64,000 nucleotides of DNA from JAWPMT01 sp965267435. Lineage in GTDB: Bacteria > Bacteroidota > Bacteroidia > Cytophagales > Cyclobacteriaceae. Within the stretch, counting starts at the first letter, position 1, and the number at the start of each line of letters is the position of its first letter. The stretch is taken from assembly GCA_965267435.1 (NCBI GenBank), contig OZ253960.1, forward strand, positions 7,006,001 through 7,070,000, read 5' to 3'. Below, one piece after another: positions 42,138 through 51,387 of the stretch. Made by a program: the position numbers and the translations under genes. The notes beneath the pieces are model-generated. The model did no database searches. It saw only the letters and a list, made by a program, of their open reading frames with translations, and was not told where the DNA came from.

Positions 42138-43121
42138 CTAGTAGCTTCCCAAAGCTTGATTCTCAATGGATGCAAGCCTCAATATCTCTTCAAACTCCTC
42201 ATCAGTCATGTCCTTGCTGAAGTAATAGACTGGATTGATGGGCTTGCCATCCTTCTTTACTTCATAGTGCAGGTGTGGGGCAGTTGATTTGCCAGTGTTG
42301 CCAGAGAAAGCGATGATGTCACCACGCTTCACTCTTTGACCACGCTTCACGTTGAACATTTCGAGGTGAGCATATTTGGTCACATAACCAAAGCCATGAT
42401 CAATCTCGATCTGCTTGCCATATCCAGAGAAGCTAGTCTTGGTATATCTCACGACTCCGTCTCCCGTTGCGTATACAGGCGTGCCTTTTGGTAAGGAGAA
42501 GTCAACACCATTGTGAGCACGTCTCACTTTGAGGTATGGATCGATACGATAACCAAAGCCCGAAGACAAGCGCTTCAGCTGTTTGTTGGAAACTGGCTGA
42601 ATGGCCGGAAGAGACGCCAAAAACTCCTCTTTGTTCTTAGCGAGCTCGAGTATCTCGTCATAAGAAGTCGTTTGGATGTACATCTGGCGCTTTAGCTTGT
42701 CAATCTTCTTGTATGTGTCAACAATCAGGTCTTCTTGCTTCAGGCCGTTGTCCAATAGCTCTTTGTATCGGTTCGCTCCACCCGTACCTGCATTTCTTAT
42801 TTCGTTGGGAATAGGCTCTACCTGGAAAATCACACGGTAGATATTATCATCTCTGTCCTCAAGTGCCTGAAGCATTTGATTGGCCTCGGTCATCTGACCA
42901 TTCAGCAGCTCGTAATAGTATTTCAGTTCGTCATTTTCCTTGCGAAGGGCTGCTTCTTCAGGTGATTCAAAATATCGCATATATGCGATCACAATCCCAA
43001 CAGCCAATACCAATGCTACCGAAATAAAACCGAGTGAATTTAAGATGATATCCCACGTCGATACCTTAATACGCTCATAGCGACACGACTCGGTATCGTA
43101 GTAATATTTGATTCTAGCCAT
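42138..43121 (-). CDS. M23-family metallopeptidase (LytM domain)
   Basis: 327 residues. One membrane helix near residues 27-50 anchors a periplasmic protein; a coiled-coil region follows (ALRKENDELKYYYELLNGQMTEANQMLQALEDRDD). The C-terminal LytM domain has YLKVRRAHNGVDFSLPKG (zinc His and Asp near residues 202-206) and APHLHYEVKKDGKPINP with the HxH pair. All zinc ligands appear present, so it should cut peptidoglycan cross-bridges rather than be a mere activator. Divergent from alaS with a 130-bp gap. Confidence 0.92.
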   Translation of the reverse strand: MARIKYYYDTESCRYERIKVSTWDIILNSLGFISVALVLAVGIVIAYMRYFESPEEAALRKENDELKYYYELLNGQMTEANQMLQALEDRDDNIYRVIFQVEPIPNEIRNAGTGGANRYKELLDNGLKQEDLIVDTYKKIDKLKRQMYIQTTSYDEILELAKNKEEFLASLPAIQPVSNKQLKRLSSGFGYRIDPYLKVRRAHNGVDFSLPKGTPVYATGDGVVRYTKTSFSGYGKQIEIDHGFGYVTKYAHLEMFNVKRGQRVKRGDIIAFSGNTGKSTAPHLHYEVKKDGKPINPVYYFSKDMTDEEFEEILRLASIENQALGSY

Positions 43122-43251
43122 TATTCAAAGTAAGATTGAATTGCTCTAGTTTTGCTTCCGGAAATCTATATATGATGGCTTATATTCAACCACAATTTTA
43201 CCATATTCGCTATTCATTTACAAGAAATATTCTTTAATCAACTGATAACCA

Positions 43252-45897
43252 GTGAGTTACCTGGATTCCCATACCATACGACAAAAGTTCCTCGATTTCT
43301 TCCAATCCAAGGGTCATAAGATCGTTTCGTCGGCACCTATCGTCGTGCAAAATGACCCCACCTTAATGTTTACGAATGCGGGGATGAACCAGTTCAAAGA
43401 TTACTTCCTGGGAAATCGCGTAGCATCGGACAAACGAGTGGCTGATACGCAGAAATGTTTGCGAGTTTCTGGCAAGCACAATGATCTCGAAGAAGTCGGT
43501 ATGGATACCTATCACCATACCATGTTTGAGATGCTGGGCAACTGGTCTTTCGGTGATTATTTCAAAAAGGAGGCCATAGATTGGGCTTGGGAGCTGCTTA
43601 TCAACGTATATGACCTGCCAGCTGATCGCATGTATGCAACGGTATTTGAAGGTAGTGACTCGGAGGGCCTGGTAGCGGATGACGAGGCGCTGGAATTGTG
43701 GAAATCGCATCTGCCAGAGGACAGGATCCTGCTTGGAAATAAAAAAGACAATTTTTGGGAAATGGGGGACACAGGCCCCTGTGGGCCGAGTTCAGAGATA
43801 CACATTGATCTACGAAGTGACGAGGAGAGAAGCCAACTCGACGGCAAGGAATTGGTGAATCAGGATCATCCAGAGGTTGTGGAGATCTGGAACCTTGTTT
43901 TCATACAATTCAACCGACTTCGAGACCAGTCGCTGGAAAACCTGCCGGAGCAGCATGTCGATACAGGCATGGGCTTCGAACGCCTTGCCATGGCTATTCA
44001 AGGCAAGCAGTCAAATTACGATACAGACATTTTCCAGCCGATGATCTCTCACCTTGCGAACAAAGCAGGTATCAATTACGGAGACAGCGAGCAAACAGAC
44101 ATTGCACTAAGAGTGATTGCCGATCACATCCGAGCGATCTCTTTCACTATCGCGGATGGTCAGCTCCCAAGCAATACAAAGGCGGGGTATGTCATTAGGA
44201 GGATCTTGAGACGGGCCGTCAGGTATGGTTATACATTCCTAAACTTCCATGAGCCATTTCTCAATGGATTGGTTGCACAACTTGCGAAACAGTTTGAGGC
44301 CGTATTCCCCGAGTTGATACAGCAGCAAGATTTTGTCACGAAGGTCATTCTCGAGGAGGAGACAGCCTTTCTGCGCACGCTGGACAAAGGACTGAAGAAG
44401 CTGCAGACCATGCAGGAGTCAGGTAAAAAGGTAATCGATGGTGGCAGTGCCTTCGAACTGTATGATACTTATGGCTTCCCCTACGACCTCACGGCGTTGA
44501 TTGCCAGTGAGCAGCAGATGGAGGTGGATCAGAAGGGCTTTGAGGCAGAGATGGCAAAGCAGAAGGACCGATCAAAGCAAGCTGCCAAGCAAGAATCTGG
44601 CGATTGGATGCATGTCCATTCAGACCTTGACCATTCCCACTTTCTGGGCTATGAGTTTTTGGAGAGTCCGGCGCGAATCGTGCGATATAGGAAGGTGGAG
44701 CAGAAGAAATCGTCGTTTTATCAGATCGTCCTCGATCAGACACCTTTCTACGCGGAGAGCGGAGGACAAGTAGGGGATACAGGATTTCTTGAAGCGAATA
44801 GTGAGCGTATTGCTGTCTTCGACACGAAGAAAGAAAACGATCTGATTGTCCATTTTGTCAAGAAATTGCCAACAGATCCTGCCGCAGAATTCCACGCCGT
44901 GGTGGATGAAACGAAACGGCGATTGACGGAAAACAATCACTCCGCTACACATTTGCTTCACGCGGCCCTTCGACAGGTGCTGGGTGATCATGTGCAGCAG
45001 AAAGGTTCCCTGGTGCATGATAAGGGCTTGAGGTTCGATTTTTCGCATTTCGCCAAGATGACGGACGAGGAAGTCAAGGAGGTGGAGCGGATCGTCAACC
45101 AACGTGTGCGGCAGGACATACACCTGGATGAGCAGCGGAACGTACCCATCGCGAAAGCGAAGGAAATGGGAGCCATGGCGCTTTTTGGAGAAAAGTATGG
45201 CGACTACGTACGCGTGATCACTTTTGATCCCAGTTACTCTGTCGAACTCTGCGGGGGGACGCATGTTCCTGCCACGGGAAAGATTGGCTACTTTAAGATT
45301 ACGTCCGAGGGGTCGGTAGCTGCGGGTGTCCGGCGAATAGAGGCAGTGACGGCCGAAGGAGCGGAAAGCTATCTGGACGAGCAGGAACAACTCTTGTCGC
45401 GAGTCAATGAGCTGTTGAAGGCACCTCAGGACCTGGTGAAGTCCATCGAAGAACTAGTCAACGAACGTCAGGCCCTTCGCAAAGAAGTGGAGACACTCCA
45501 GCGCGAAAAACTGGCTGCTACTAAGGAAAAACTGAAGGGGCAAATTGAGGATCTTGGAGATACAAAGTTGCTCATCGTAAATGAGACCTTCCCGGATGCC
45601 GACGCTATCAAGTCGCTGGCCTTCCAGTTAAAAAACGAGTACAAACATCTTATTCAATTGATTGGAGGCGTGGTGAAGGAAAAACCACTGCTGACCGTGA
45701 TGATTGATGAGGAACTTGTAAAGTCTCACGACCTTAATGCGTCCACCCTCATACGGGAGATGTCGAAATCTATCAAAGGGGGAGGCGGAGGTCAGCCCTT
45801 CTATGCTACCGCAGGCGGAAAGGACGCCTCTGGCCTGAAGGGAGCACTTGAGGCAGGAAAGCAGTTGCTTGTAGAACAAATAGGTCAAGCCACATGA
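43252..45897 (+). CDS. alaS: Alanyl-tRNA synthetase
   Basis: 881 residues, full length. The start is a GTG; no ATG is available nearby and the N-terminus IRQKFLDFFQSKGHKIV lines up with relatives. The class II catalytic core carries DPTLMFTNAGMNQFKD and GMDTYHHTMFEMLGNWSFGDYFKKEA. The editing domain has NNHSATHLLHAALRQ and CGGTHV. The C-terminal Ala-X domain is coiled and ends with GGGGGQPFYATAGG. The gatB start overlaps the stop by 4 bp, so both translation genes are coupled. Confidence 0.97.
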   Translation: MSYLDSHTIRQKFLDFFQSKGHKIVSSAPIVVQNDPTLMFTNAGMNQFKDYFLGNRVASDKRVADTQKCLRVSGKHNDLEEVGMDTYHHTMFEMLGNWSFGDYFKKEAIDWAWELLINVYDLPADRMYATVFEGSDSEGLVADDEALELWKSHLPEDRILLGNKKDNFWEMGDTGPCGPSSEIHIDLRSDEERSQLDGKELVNQDHPEVVEIWNLVFIQFNRLRDQSLENLPEQHVDTGMGFERLAMAIQGKQSNYDTDIFQPMISHLANKAGINYGDSEQTDIALRVIADHIRAISFTIADGQLPSNTKAGYVIRRILRRAVRYGYTFLNFHEPFLNGLVAQLAKQFEAVFPELIQQQDFVTKVILEEETAFLRTLDKGLKKLQTMQESGKKVIDGGSAFELYDTYGFPYDLTALIASEQQMEVDQKGFEAEMAKQKDRSKQAAKQESGDWMHVHSDLDHSHFLGYEFLESPARIVRYRKVEQKKSSFYQIVLDQTPFYAESGGQVGDTGFLEANSERIAVFDTKKENDLIVHFVKKLPTDPAAEFHAVVDETKRRLTENNHSATHLLHAALRQVLGDHVQQKGSLVHDKGLRFDFSHFAKMTDEEVKEVERIVNQRVRQDIHLDEQRNVPIAKAKEMGAMALFGEKYGDYVRVITFDPSYSVELCGGTHVPATGKIGYFKITSEGSVAAGVRRIEAVTAEGAESYLDEQEQLLSRVNELLKAPQDLVKSIEELVNERQALRKEVETLQREKLAATKEKLKGQIEDLGDTKLLIVNETFPDADAIKSLAFQLKNEYKHLIQLIGGVVKEKPLLTVMIDEELVKSHDLNASTLIREMSKSIKGGGGGQPFYATAGGKDASGLKGALEAGKQLLVEQIGQAT

Positions 45898-47378
45898 CAG
45901 TAGATCAAGAGATATTGGACAAGTACGACCTGGATGTCGGGTTGGAAGTGCATGTTCAGCTAAAGACGAAGAGCAAGATTTTTTCTTCTGATGTCGCGGT
46001 CTTTGGTGATGACCCTAACCAAAACATTGGTTTCGTGACACTGGCTCACCCTGGTGCACTACCGAAGTTGAATAAAGAAGTGATCGACTTTGCGATCAAA
46101 ATGGGATTGGCCTGTCATTGCGATATCGCTACCGACTTCATCTTCGATCGCAAAAACTACTTTTACCCAGACCTGCCGAAGGGCTATCAGTTGACGCAGG
46201 ACCGCACACCTATATGCATGAATGGCTTTGTGCCAGTGAAGCGAAAGGAGGAAGCGCTGCGGCACATTCACCTCTTCAAAATTCACCTGGAGGAGGATGC
46301 AGGCAAGTCGATTCACGTACCAGGTAGTGATCGGTCACATATCGACTTCAACCGTGCCGGCACGCCGTTGATAGAAATCGTGACCAAACCTGAGATCCAT
46401 GATCCTGAGGAGGCTTCATTGTTATTGACCGAGATACGCCGGATGGTGCGCTACCTTGATATCAGCGATGGCAACATGGAGGAGGGTAGCATGCGCTGTG
46501 ATGCGAATATTTCCGTTAGGAAAAAAGGGAGTCCAACCCTTGGCAAAAAGGTAGAGATCAAAAATATGAACAGCATGCGTAACGTGGCCCGGGCGATCGA
46601 GCACGAGCGCAAGCGACAAATTGCGATTCTGGAGGACGGTGAAGAGGTGATCTCCGAGACGCGCACATTCATCGCGGATAGAGGTATCACCCGTGGGATG
46701 CGTACAAAAGAAGAACTCAATGACTACCGCTACTTTCCAGAGCCGGACTTGAGTGCAGTGCACGTCTCTGAAGAGTGGATGAATCGGCTGAAGGAGGAAA
46801 TGCCGACAATGCCGGAGGAATTGTACTCAATTTTCACAGAGCAATTTGGCATTCCCCCCTACAATGCCTCCGTGCTTATCGATGAACCGGGGCTAGCTGC
46901 CTATTCGCGAAGAGTATTAGAGCGGACCACGCATCGAAAGTCGGCCTCCAATTGGTTGATGGGAACGGTGAAGTCCTACCTTAATGAGCAATCTGTCAGC
47001 ATTGAGGAATTTCCTATCGTCGCAGAAAAATTAGCTGCCTTGATTGATCTGGTGGAAGACGGACACATCAATCATACAGCAGCGGCAAGACAATTATTTC
47101 CCGCGCTGTTGCAACAACCAGATGCAGATCCCAGAGAGATCGCTGAGCAGCAGGGTTTGTTACACGACGAAGAGGATCATGGAGATGGCCTACAATCCAT
47201 CATAGAAGAGGTCCTCAGTGAGTGGCCTGATAAAGTGATGGCCTATCGCAAGGGTAAGAAGGGACTGATCGGTATGTTTATGGGGCAGTTGATGAAGAAG
47301 ACAGGAGGAAAGGTAGATCCGAAGGTCGCCAACAGGCTCCTGCAAGAGGCGCTGGAGTCAGATATCGTCGGAAAGTGA
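45894..47378 (+). CDS. gatB: Aspartyl/glutamyl-tRNA(Asn/Gln) amidotransferase subunit B
   Basis: 494 residues. GatB binds the mischarged tRNA and phosphorylates the aminoacyl carboxylate. It begins with DVGLEVHVQLKTKSKIFS, then YFYPDLPKGYQLTQ, LEEDAGKSIH, VDFNRAGTPLIEIV (here IDFNRAGTPLIEIV), MRCDANISVR and KNMNSMRNVARAIE; the helical C-terminus has GMFMGQLMKKTGGKVDPKVANRLL for tRNA binding. It is not next to gatA or gatC. Translated with alaS by a 4-bp overlap. Confidence 0.97.
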   Translation: MTVDQEILDKYDLDVGLEVHVQLKTKSKIFSSDVAVFGDDPNQNIGFVTLAHPGALPKLNKEVIDFAIKMGLACHCDIATDFIFDRKNYFYPDLPKGYQLTQDRTPICMNGFVPVKRKEEALRHIHLFKIHLEEDAGKSIHVPGSDRSHIDFNRAGTPLIEIVTKPEIHDPEEASLLLTEIRRMVRYLDISDGNMEEGSMRCDANISVRKKGSPTLGKKVEIKNMNSMRNVARAIEHERKRQIAILEDGEEVISETRTFIADRGITRGMRTKEELNDYRYFPEPDLSAVHVSEEWMNRLKEEMPTMPEELYSIFTEQFGIPPYNASVLIDEPGLAAYSRRVLERTTHRKSASNWLMGTVKSYLNEQSVSIEEFPIVAEKLAALIDLVEDGHINHTAAARQLFPALLQQPDADPREIAEQQGLLHDEEDHGDGLQSIIEEVLSEWPDKVMAYRKGKKGLIGMFMGQLMKKTGGKVDPKVANRLLQEALESDIVGK

Positions 47379-47465
47379 CGACATTGGAATTTTGTGAATC
47401 AAACCAGTGTTAGTTCCTTTGTCTGTCCACCGGTAAATTTTTGAATAAGGTAAAGTATTGAAGCC

Positions 47466-48584
47466 ATGAATCGAGCGTACTTGTTGGTTGCTATTCCATT
47501 GTTTTTTTTGCTGTCCTGTGGCTCTGAGCAGCAGGGCGTAAAGGTTGAAGGGCAGATTCGGCAGCCATTGCCGGGGGAGTTTGTGTTGGTTCAACAGCTG
47601 ACAACGGCTGATCTCGTGGTGATTGATACAGTTGATGTAGACACAGATGGCACATTTACAACCTACCTTGATCTGGCTGAAGCTTCTTTCATTCGTTTTA
47701 ACTTCTACGAGCGGCAGTACGCCAATATAATAGTCAATGGCACCGAGGAGGTCATCAATATAGAGGTGGATGGAGACAGACCGGATGGCCTCAAGTCAAT
47801 CACTGGATCTCCTGATACAGATTTGCTTGAGGGGATTATCGCTGCCGAAGAAAAGCGAAGGAGTGATGAGAACATGCTCAATCAGGAGGCGATTCGGGCC
47901 AGAACAAATGGAGATCTGCAAACTTTCAATGATGTCGTCGAGCAGTACTATACGGTGGATGCGAAAAACAGAGAGGCTATAAAGCAAGTGATATTGGAGG
48001 CAGCACCTTCGCTGGCGGCGTTGTGGGCGGTCAACCTGATTGAGGTTGATAAGAATGTCGACTTTGCTGATACACTGGTCACGATTTTCGAAGAGGGTTT
48101 GCCTGGGCACTCCTTCACCGAAGATTTAAAGAATCGCGTGTCCCTGCTGAAGCAAGTGGCCGTAGGATCTGATGCGCCAGATATCGCACTACCCAATCCC
48201 GATGGGGATGTCATCACTCTGAGTTCTTTGCGAGGCAACTATGTGCTGATCGACTTTTGGGCGGCATGGTGTCGACCGTGTCGACAGGAAAATCCCAACG
48301 TTGTGAGACTGTATAACCAATACAGCAAGAGGAACTTCGAAATTTTGGGTGTATCTCTGGATCGGACGAAAGAGGCCTGGTTGAAGGCCATTGACGACGA
48401 TGGACTGACATGGAAGCATATCTCTGACCTCAAGTACTTCAACTCCGAGGCTGCCCGTACCTACCAGATCAATGCCATTCCTGCTACTTATCTGATCGAT
48501 CCTGATGGGAAAATAATTGCCAAGGGCCTGAGGGGGGATACGTTGCGGGATAAGCTGGAGGAAATCTTTGGGCCTGCTAGCTAA
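47466..48584 (+). CDS. Thioredoxin-fold lipoprotein (TlpA/ResA type, DUF4369-like N-domain)
   Basis: 372 residues with a lipoprotein signal (lipobox LLSCG). An N-terminal beta domain (KVEGQIRQPLPGEFVLVQQL) resembles DUF4369, a middle helical region follows, and the C-terminal thioredoxin domain (about 235-372) carries FWAAWCRPCRQENP with the redox pair Cys269 and Cys272 and the cis-Pro segment AIPATYLIDPDG. It would reduce or oxidise periplasmic dithiols and is attached to a membrane. Its stop overlaps the convergent gene's end by 8 bp. Confidence 0.9.
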   Translation: MNRAYLLVAIPLFFLLSCGSEQQGVKVEGQIRQPLPGEFVLVQQLTTADLVVIDTVDVDTDGTFTTYLDLAEASFIRFNFYERQYANIIVNGTEEVINIEVDGDRPDGLKSITGSPDTDLLEGIIAAEEKRRSDENMLNQEAIRARTNGDLQTFNDVVEQYYTVDAKNREAIKQVILEAAPSLAALWAVNLIEVDKNVDFADTLVTIFEEGLPGHSFTEDLKNRVSLLKQVAVGSDAPDIALPNPDGDVITLSSLRGNYVLIDFWAAWCRPCRQENPNVVRLYNQYSKRNFEILGVSLDRTKEAWLKAIDDDGLTWKHISDLKYFNSEAARTYQINAIPATYLIDPDGKIIAKGLRGDTLRDKLEEIFGPAS

Positions 48585-49047
48585 TTCCGAACCAGGATTT
48601 CAAGGCATTCCAGAGTTTCATCTTCTCTTCCTGTGAAGCTGAGAGTTCGCTTAGCGAGCCTGCTCTCAACCATTTTGTGCCCGAATCGGCGGCATAGCGC
48701 TCAGGGCCAGTATCAGGGACTGACAGGTCTCCAAATACGATCAGCCGCTCATACGTCAGCGCTTGGATGGGCTGACCTTCGATTAGCAGTACTTCATTGA
48801 TGTCAACTTTGACAGCTCCCAGAATTTTGGACAACAACTCCTTTTCAGCGGGGCTGTACTTGTCGCAAACTACGATGATATCTGCCTGAAGCACCTCTGG
48901 CTCTTCAACCTTGGTTACAGCGGGTGGCTGGGGGGCTTCTTCTACCGCAGGCTGCTCTTCAACGGAAGGTGTTTCCGATGCGCTGCTATCATCCAGGACG
49001 AACAGCTGCTCGGTGATAAAAAATGGTATGTGCTCTTCAGGTATCAA
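48577..49047 (-). CDS. Conserved hypothetical protein
   Basis: 156 residues. A short N-terminal segment (IPFFITEQLFVL) is followed by a Pro/Glu/Val-rich linker of about 35 residues, then a compact alpha/beta domain (ADIIVVCDKYSPAEKELLSKILGAVKVDINEVLLI, ERLIVFGD) and a hydrophilic C-terminus ending in WNALKSWFG. The order of strand, acidic helix and strand recalls the small psi-like subunits of DNA polymerase III, but I cannot confirm this. It overlaps the thioesterase gene by 4 bp (translated after it) and runs into the thioredoxin gene. Confidence 0.55.
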   Translation of the reverse strand: MIPEEHIPFFITEQLFVLDDSSASETPSVEEQPAVEEAPQPPAVTKVEEPEVLQADIIVVCDKYSPAEKELLSKILGAVKVDINEVLLIEGQPIQALTYERLIVFGDLSVPDTGPERYAADSGTKWLRAGSLSELSASQEEKMKLWNALKSWFGIS

Positions 49048-49574
49048 TCGAGGTCAAATATTGATTTTAATTCGGTGGCGTCTGCAGGGTTCATGCGCTT
49101 GGCAAGTACCAGACGCAGTTGACGTCTTCGCAGGGCGCCCTCATAGAGTTCTTTTTCATGGTCAGTTGCTGGATAGGCCTCAGGTACATCAATAGGTCTG
49201 CCACTCTGGTCTACTGCCACAAATGTGAAAAATGCGGTATTGGTATCTGTCTTCTTGCCGGAGGGGATGTCCTCGGCGCTCACCTTGATGAAGACCTCCA
49301 TCGATGAATTGAAGGACCTCGTGACAAAAGCTTCCAGTGTGACCACGTTCCCCAGCTGGATCGGTTTTGAAAAAGAAATATTGTCCACTGACGCTGTAAC
49401 TACGATGCGGTTGGAATGCTTCTGCGCTGCGATGGCTGATACGATATCCATCCAATGCATGAGTCGGCCCCCCATCAGGTTATTGAGCGTATTGGTATCA
49501 TTCGGGAGCACCAGTTCGGTCATTGTGACGTGGGAGTCACTGCACTTCTTTTTCTTCTTATTCATTCCATCCAA
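49044..49574 (-). CDS. Acyl-CoA thioesterase (hotdog fold, YciA/BFIT type)
   Basis: 176 residues. The hotdog domain shows NDTNTLNNLMGGRLMHWMDIVSAIAAQKHS, with the Asn and catalytic Asp, then VVTASVDNISFSKPIQLGNVVTLEA, SMEVFIKVSAED and TAFFTFVAVDQSG. It hydrolyses acyl-CoA; chain length cannot be told. The start is 49574 or, three codons later, 49565; either overlaps the pcm stop slightly, so the three minus-strand genes pcm, this and the hypothetical at 48577 form one operon. Confidence 0.88.
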   Translation of the reverse strand: MDGMNKKKKKCSDSHVTMTELVLPNDTNTLNNLMGGRLMHWMDIVSAIAAQKHSNRIVVTASVDNISFSKPIQLGNVVTLEAFVTRSFNSSMEVFIKVSAEDIPSGKKTDTNTAFFTFVAVDQSGRPIDVPEAYPATDHEKELYEGALRRRQLRLVLAKRMNPADATELKSIFDLD

Positions 49575-50226
49575 ATTCGCCGAGCAAAGGTACGAAGCTG
49601 AAATACTTGTGTTCCTTTTTTCGGATCTTGTTTCCTTCTCCTTTGATAATCTCCAGCATCACCTGACGGCTTTCGTTGCCAACCGGGATAATCAGACGGC
49701 CTCCTTTTTTCAATTGTGCCACTAAAGCCGAGGGCACACTTGGAGCTCCGGCTGTCACGATGATGCCGTCAAATGGTGCCTTGTCAGCTAGTCCTTTGGA
49801 TCCATCGCCACAATAGAAATGCGGGTGGTAACCCATCCGCGGCAAAAAGTATCGGCATTCCTCGAAGAGATGCTTGTTGTACTCAATAGTATAGACGTCA
49901 GCCCCAAGCTCTAGAAGAATGCAAGCCTGATAGCCGCTTCCTGTTCCGATTTCGAGGATCTTATACCCTTTTTTCACCTGAAGCAATTCCGTCTGGCGCG
50001 CCACGGTGTAGGGCTGCGAGATCGTCTGTCCATGGCCTATCGGAAAAGCCTTGTCTTCGTACGCATGCTCCAGGAAGGCGTCGTCAAAAAACAGGTGTCG
50101 GGGCATCTTGCCAATGGCTTCCAGCACGCGCTTATCCTTGATCCCTTTGGAGGTGATTTCCTTCACCAACATCCTCCGCAATCCCTTGTGTCGGTAGCTG
50201 TCCTCTAGGTTATCTTTGAAGCCCAT
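49558..50226 (-). CDS. pcm: Protein-L-isoaspartate O-methyltransferase
   Basis: 222 residues. Repairs isoaspartyl residues by SAM-dependent carboxyl methylation. It has the PCMT signature GHGQTISQPYTVARQTELL, the SAM motif ILEIGTGSGYQA, YTIEYNKHLFEE, FDGIIVTAGAPSVPSALVAQLKKGGRLIIPVGN. The N-terminus (RRMLVKEITSKGIKDKRVLEAIGKMPRHLFF) is also typical. It is first in a three-gene minus-strand operon and divergent from ribE with a 30-bp gap. Confidence 0.94.
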   Translation of the reverse strand: MGFKDNLEDSYRHKGLRRMLVKEITSKGIKDKRVLEAIGKMPRHLFFDDAFLEHAYEDKAFPIGHGQTISQPYTVARQTELLQVKKGYKILEIGTGSGYQACILLELGADVYTIEYNKHLFEECRYFLPRMGYHPHFYCGDGSKGLADKAPFDGIIVTAGAPSVPSALVAQLKKGGRLIIPVGNESRQVMLEIIKGEGNKIRKKEHKYFSFVPLLGEFGWNE

Positions 50227-50256
50227 TGAGAATTAAAATTAGGACAAAATCAGGCA

Positions 50257-50856
50257 ATGTTTACGGGAATTATTGAAGCACTTGGCGAGATAGAGCAAAC
50301 GGAAAAAGAAGGGTCGAATGTGAACTTCAAAGTGCAGTCACCGATCGGCTCAGAGCTACATGTGGATCAGAGCTTGAGCCACAATGGTGTGTGCCTCACT
50401 GTCACAAAAGTAGAGGACGTTTACCACTGGGTGACAGCTGTGGATGAGACGCTGCAGAAGTCCAACTTGGGTCAGTTACAGGTTGGCAGTTTGGTCAATC
50501 TCGAACGCTGCATGCCCGCAGATGGCCGGTTCGATGGTCACATCGTTCAGGGACACGTAGACCGTACGGGAACCGTTACGGGTATCAAAGAAGAGGAGGG
50601 GAGTTGGTTGTTTGATTTTAGCTTCCAGCCGGGAGAAGAGATTGTCGTCGAGAAGGGCAGTATCTGTGTCAATGGCGTCAGCCTGACCTGTTTCAATGCG
50701 ACGGAAGACTCATTTCGTGTAGCTATCATTCCTTACACCTTTGAACATACCAATTTCAAGCGTCTTGAGGTGGGAGATACCGTAAACCTTGAGTTTGACG
50801 TGATCGGTAAATATGTGAGCCGGTTATTGGAGCGTCGTGAGATGGGGCTTGAGTAG
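50257..50856 (+). CDS. ribE: Riboflavin synthase, alpha chain
   Basis: 199 residues. Joins two 6,7-dimethyl-8-ribityllumazine molecules to make riboflavin. Two lumazine-binding repeats are clear: MFTGIIEALGEI with SHNGVCLTVTKVED, and GHIVQGHVDRTGTV with CVNGVSLTCFNATED. No other rib gene is adjacent. Its last 33 bp overlap the convergent PAP2 gene, so both C-termini are encoded on opposite strands of the same DNA. Confidence 0.95.
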   Translation: MFTGIIEALGEIEQTEKEGSNVNFKVQSPIGSELHVDQSLSHNGVCLTVTKVEDVYHWVTAVDETLQKSNLGQLQVGSLVNLERCMPADGRFDGHIVQGHVDRTGTVTGIKEEEGSWLFDFSFQPGEEIVVEKGSICVNGVSLTCFNATEDSFRVAIIPYTFEHTNFKRLEVGDTVNLEFDVIGKYVSRLLERREMGLE

Positions 50857-51387
50857 CGCGGATACAATTCTCCACGCCAGGGTGGCCATCAACGCGCCGA
50901 TGCCCATTCCTGTAATGATATCCAAGGGGAAGTGTACGCCCAGGAATACACGGGAATAGGCGACTAATATGGCCCAGATGATCAAAACTATTGTCCAACG
51001 CTTAGGGATCGTCAGGTTGATGAAGACAGCCAGCCCCATTGTATTGGCAGCGTGGGACGATGCAAAGCCATATTGTCCGCCACACCTGCGCCAGAAGGTA
51101 AGGAATTGCAGTTCAGGATCATGACAAGGACGGAGTCTCGCAAAATAGGGCTTCATCCACGCCGATGTCAGCTGATCGGTGCAGATGACTAGCAGCACCA
51201 GCGCCAAAATAGGCAGCCATGACTGCCGACCGTACTTCAAGAGCAGTTGCTGGATCAGCAATAAGTAGAGAGGTACCCAGACCCATTTCTCAGAAAGCAA
51301 GCGCATGAAGGGCTCGAAGGGACTCTCGCCTTTGGCATAGAGGAGTTCAAAGAGGTTGTAATCCCAGGAGATCAGGGTCTCAAGCAT
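50824..51387 (-). CDS. PAP2-family phosphatase
   Basis: 187 residues with about five membrane helices. The three phosphatase motifs are KPYFARLRPCHD (KxxxxxxRP), SSHAANTMGLA (in place of PSGH) and SRVFLGVHFPLDIITG (SRxxxxxHxxxD), so the active site is complete. It probably dephosphorylates a lipid such as undecaprenyl pyrophosphate or phosphatidate. It is translated after hemF, overlapping by 8 bp, and its end overlaps ribE. Confidence 0.9.
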   Translation of the reverse strand: MLETLISWDYNLFELLYAKGESPFEPFMRLLSEKWVWVPLYLLLIQQLLLKYGRQSWLPILALVLLVICTDQLTSAWMKPYFARLRPCHDPELQFLTFWRRCGGQYGFASSHAANTMGLAVFINLTIPKRWTIVLIIWAILVAYSRVFLGVHFPLDIITGMGIGALMATLAWRIVSALLKPHLTTLQ

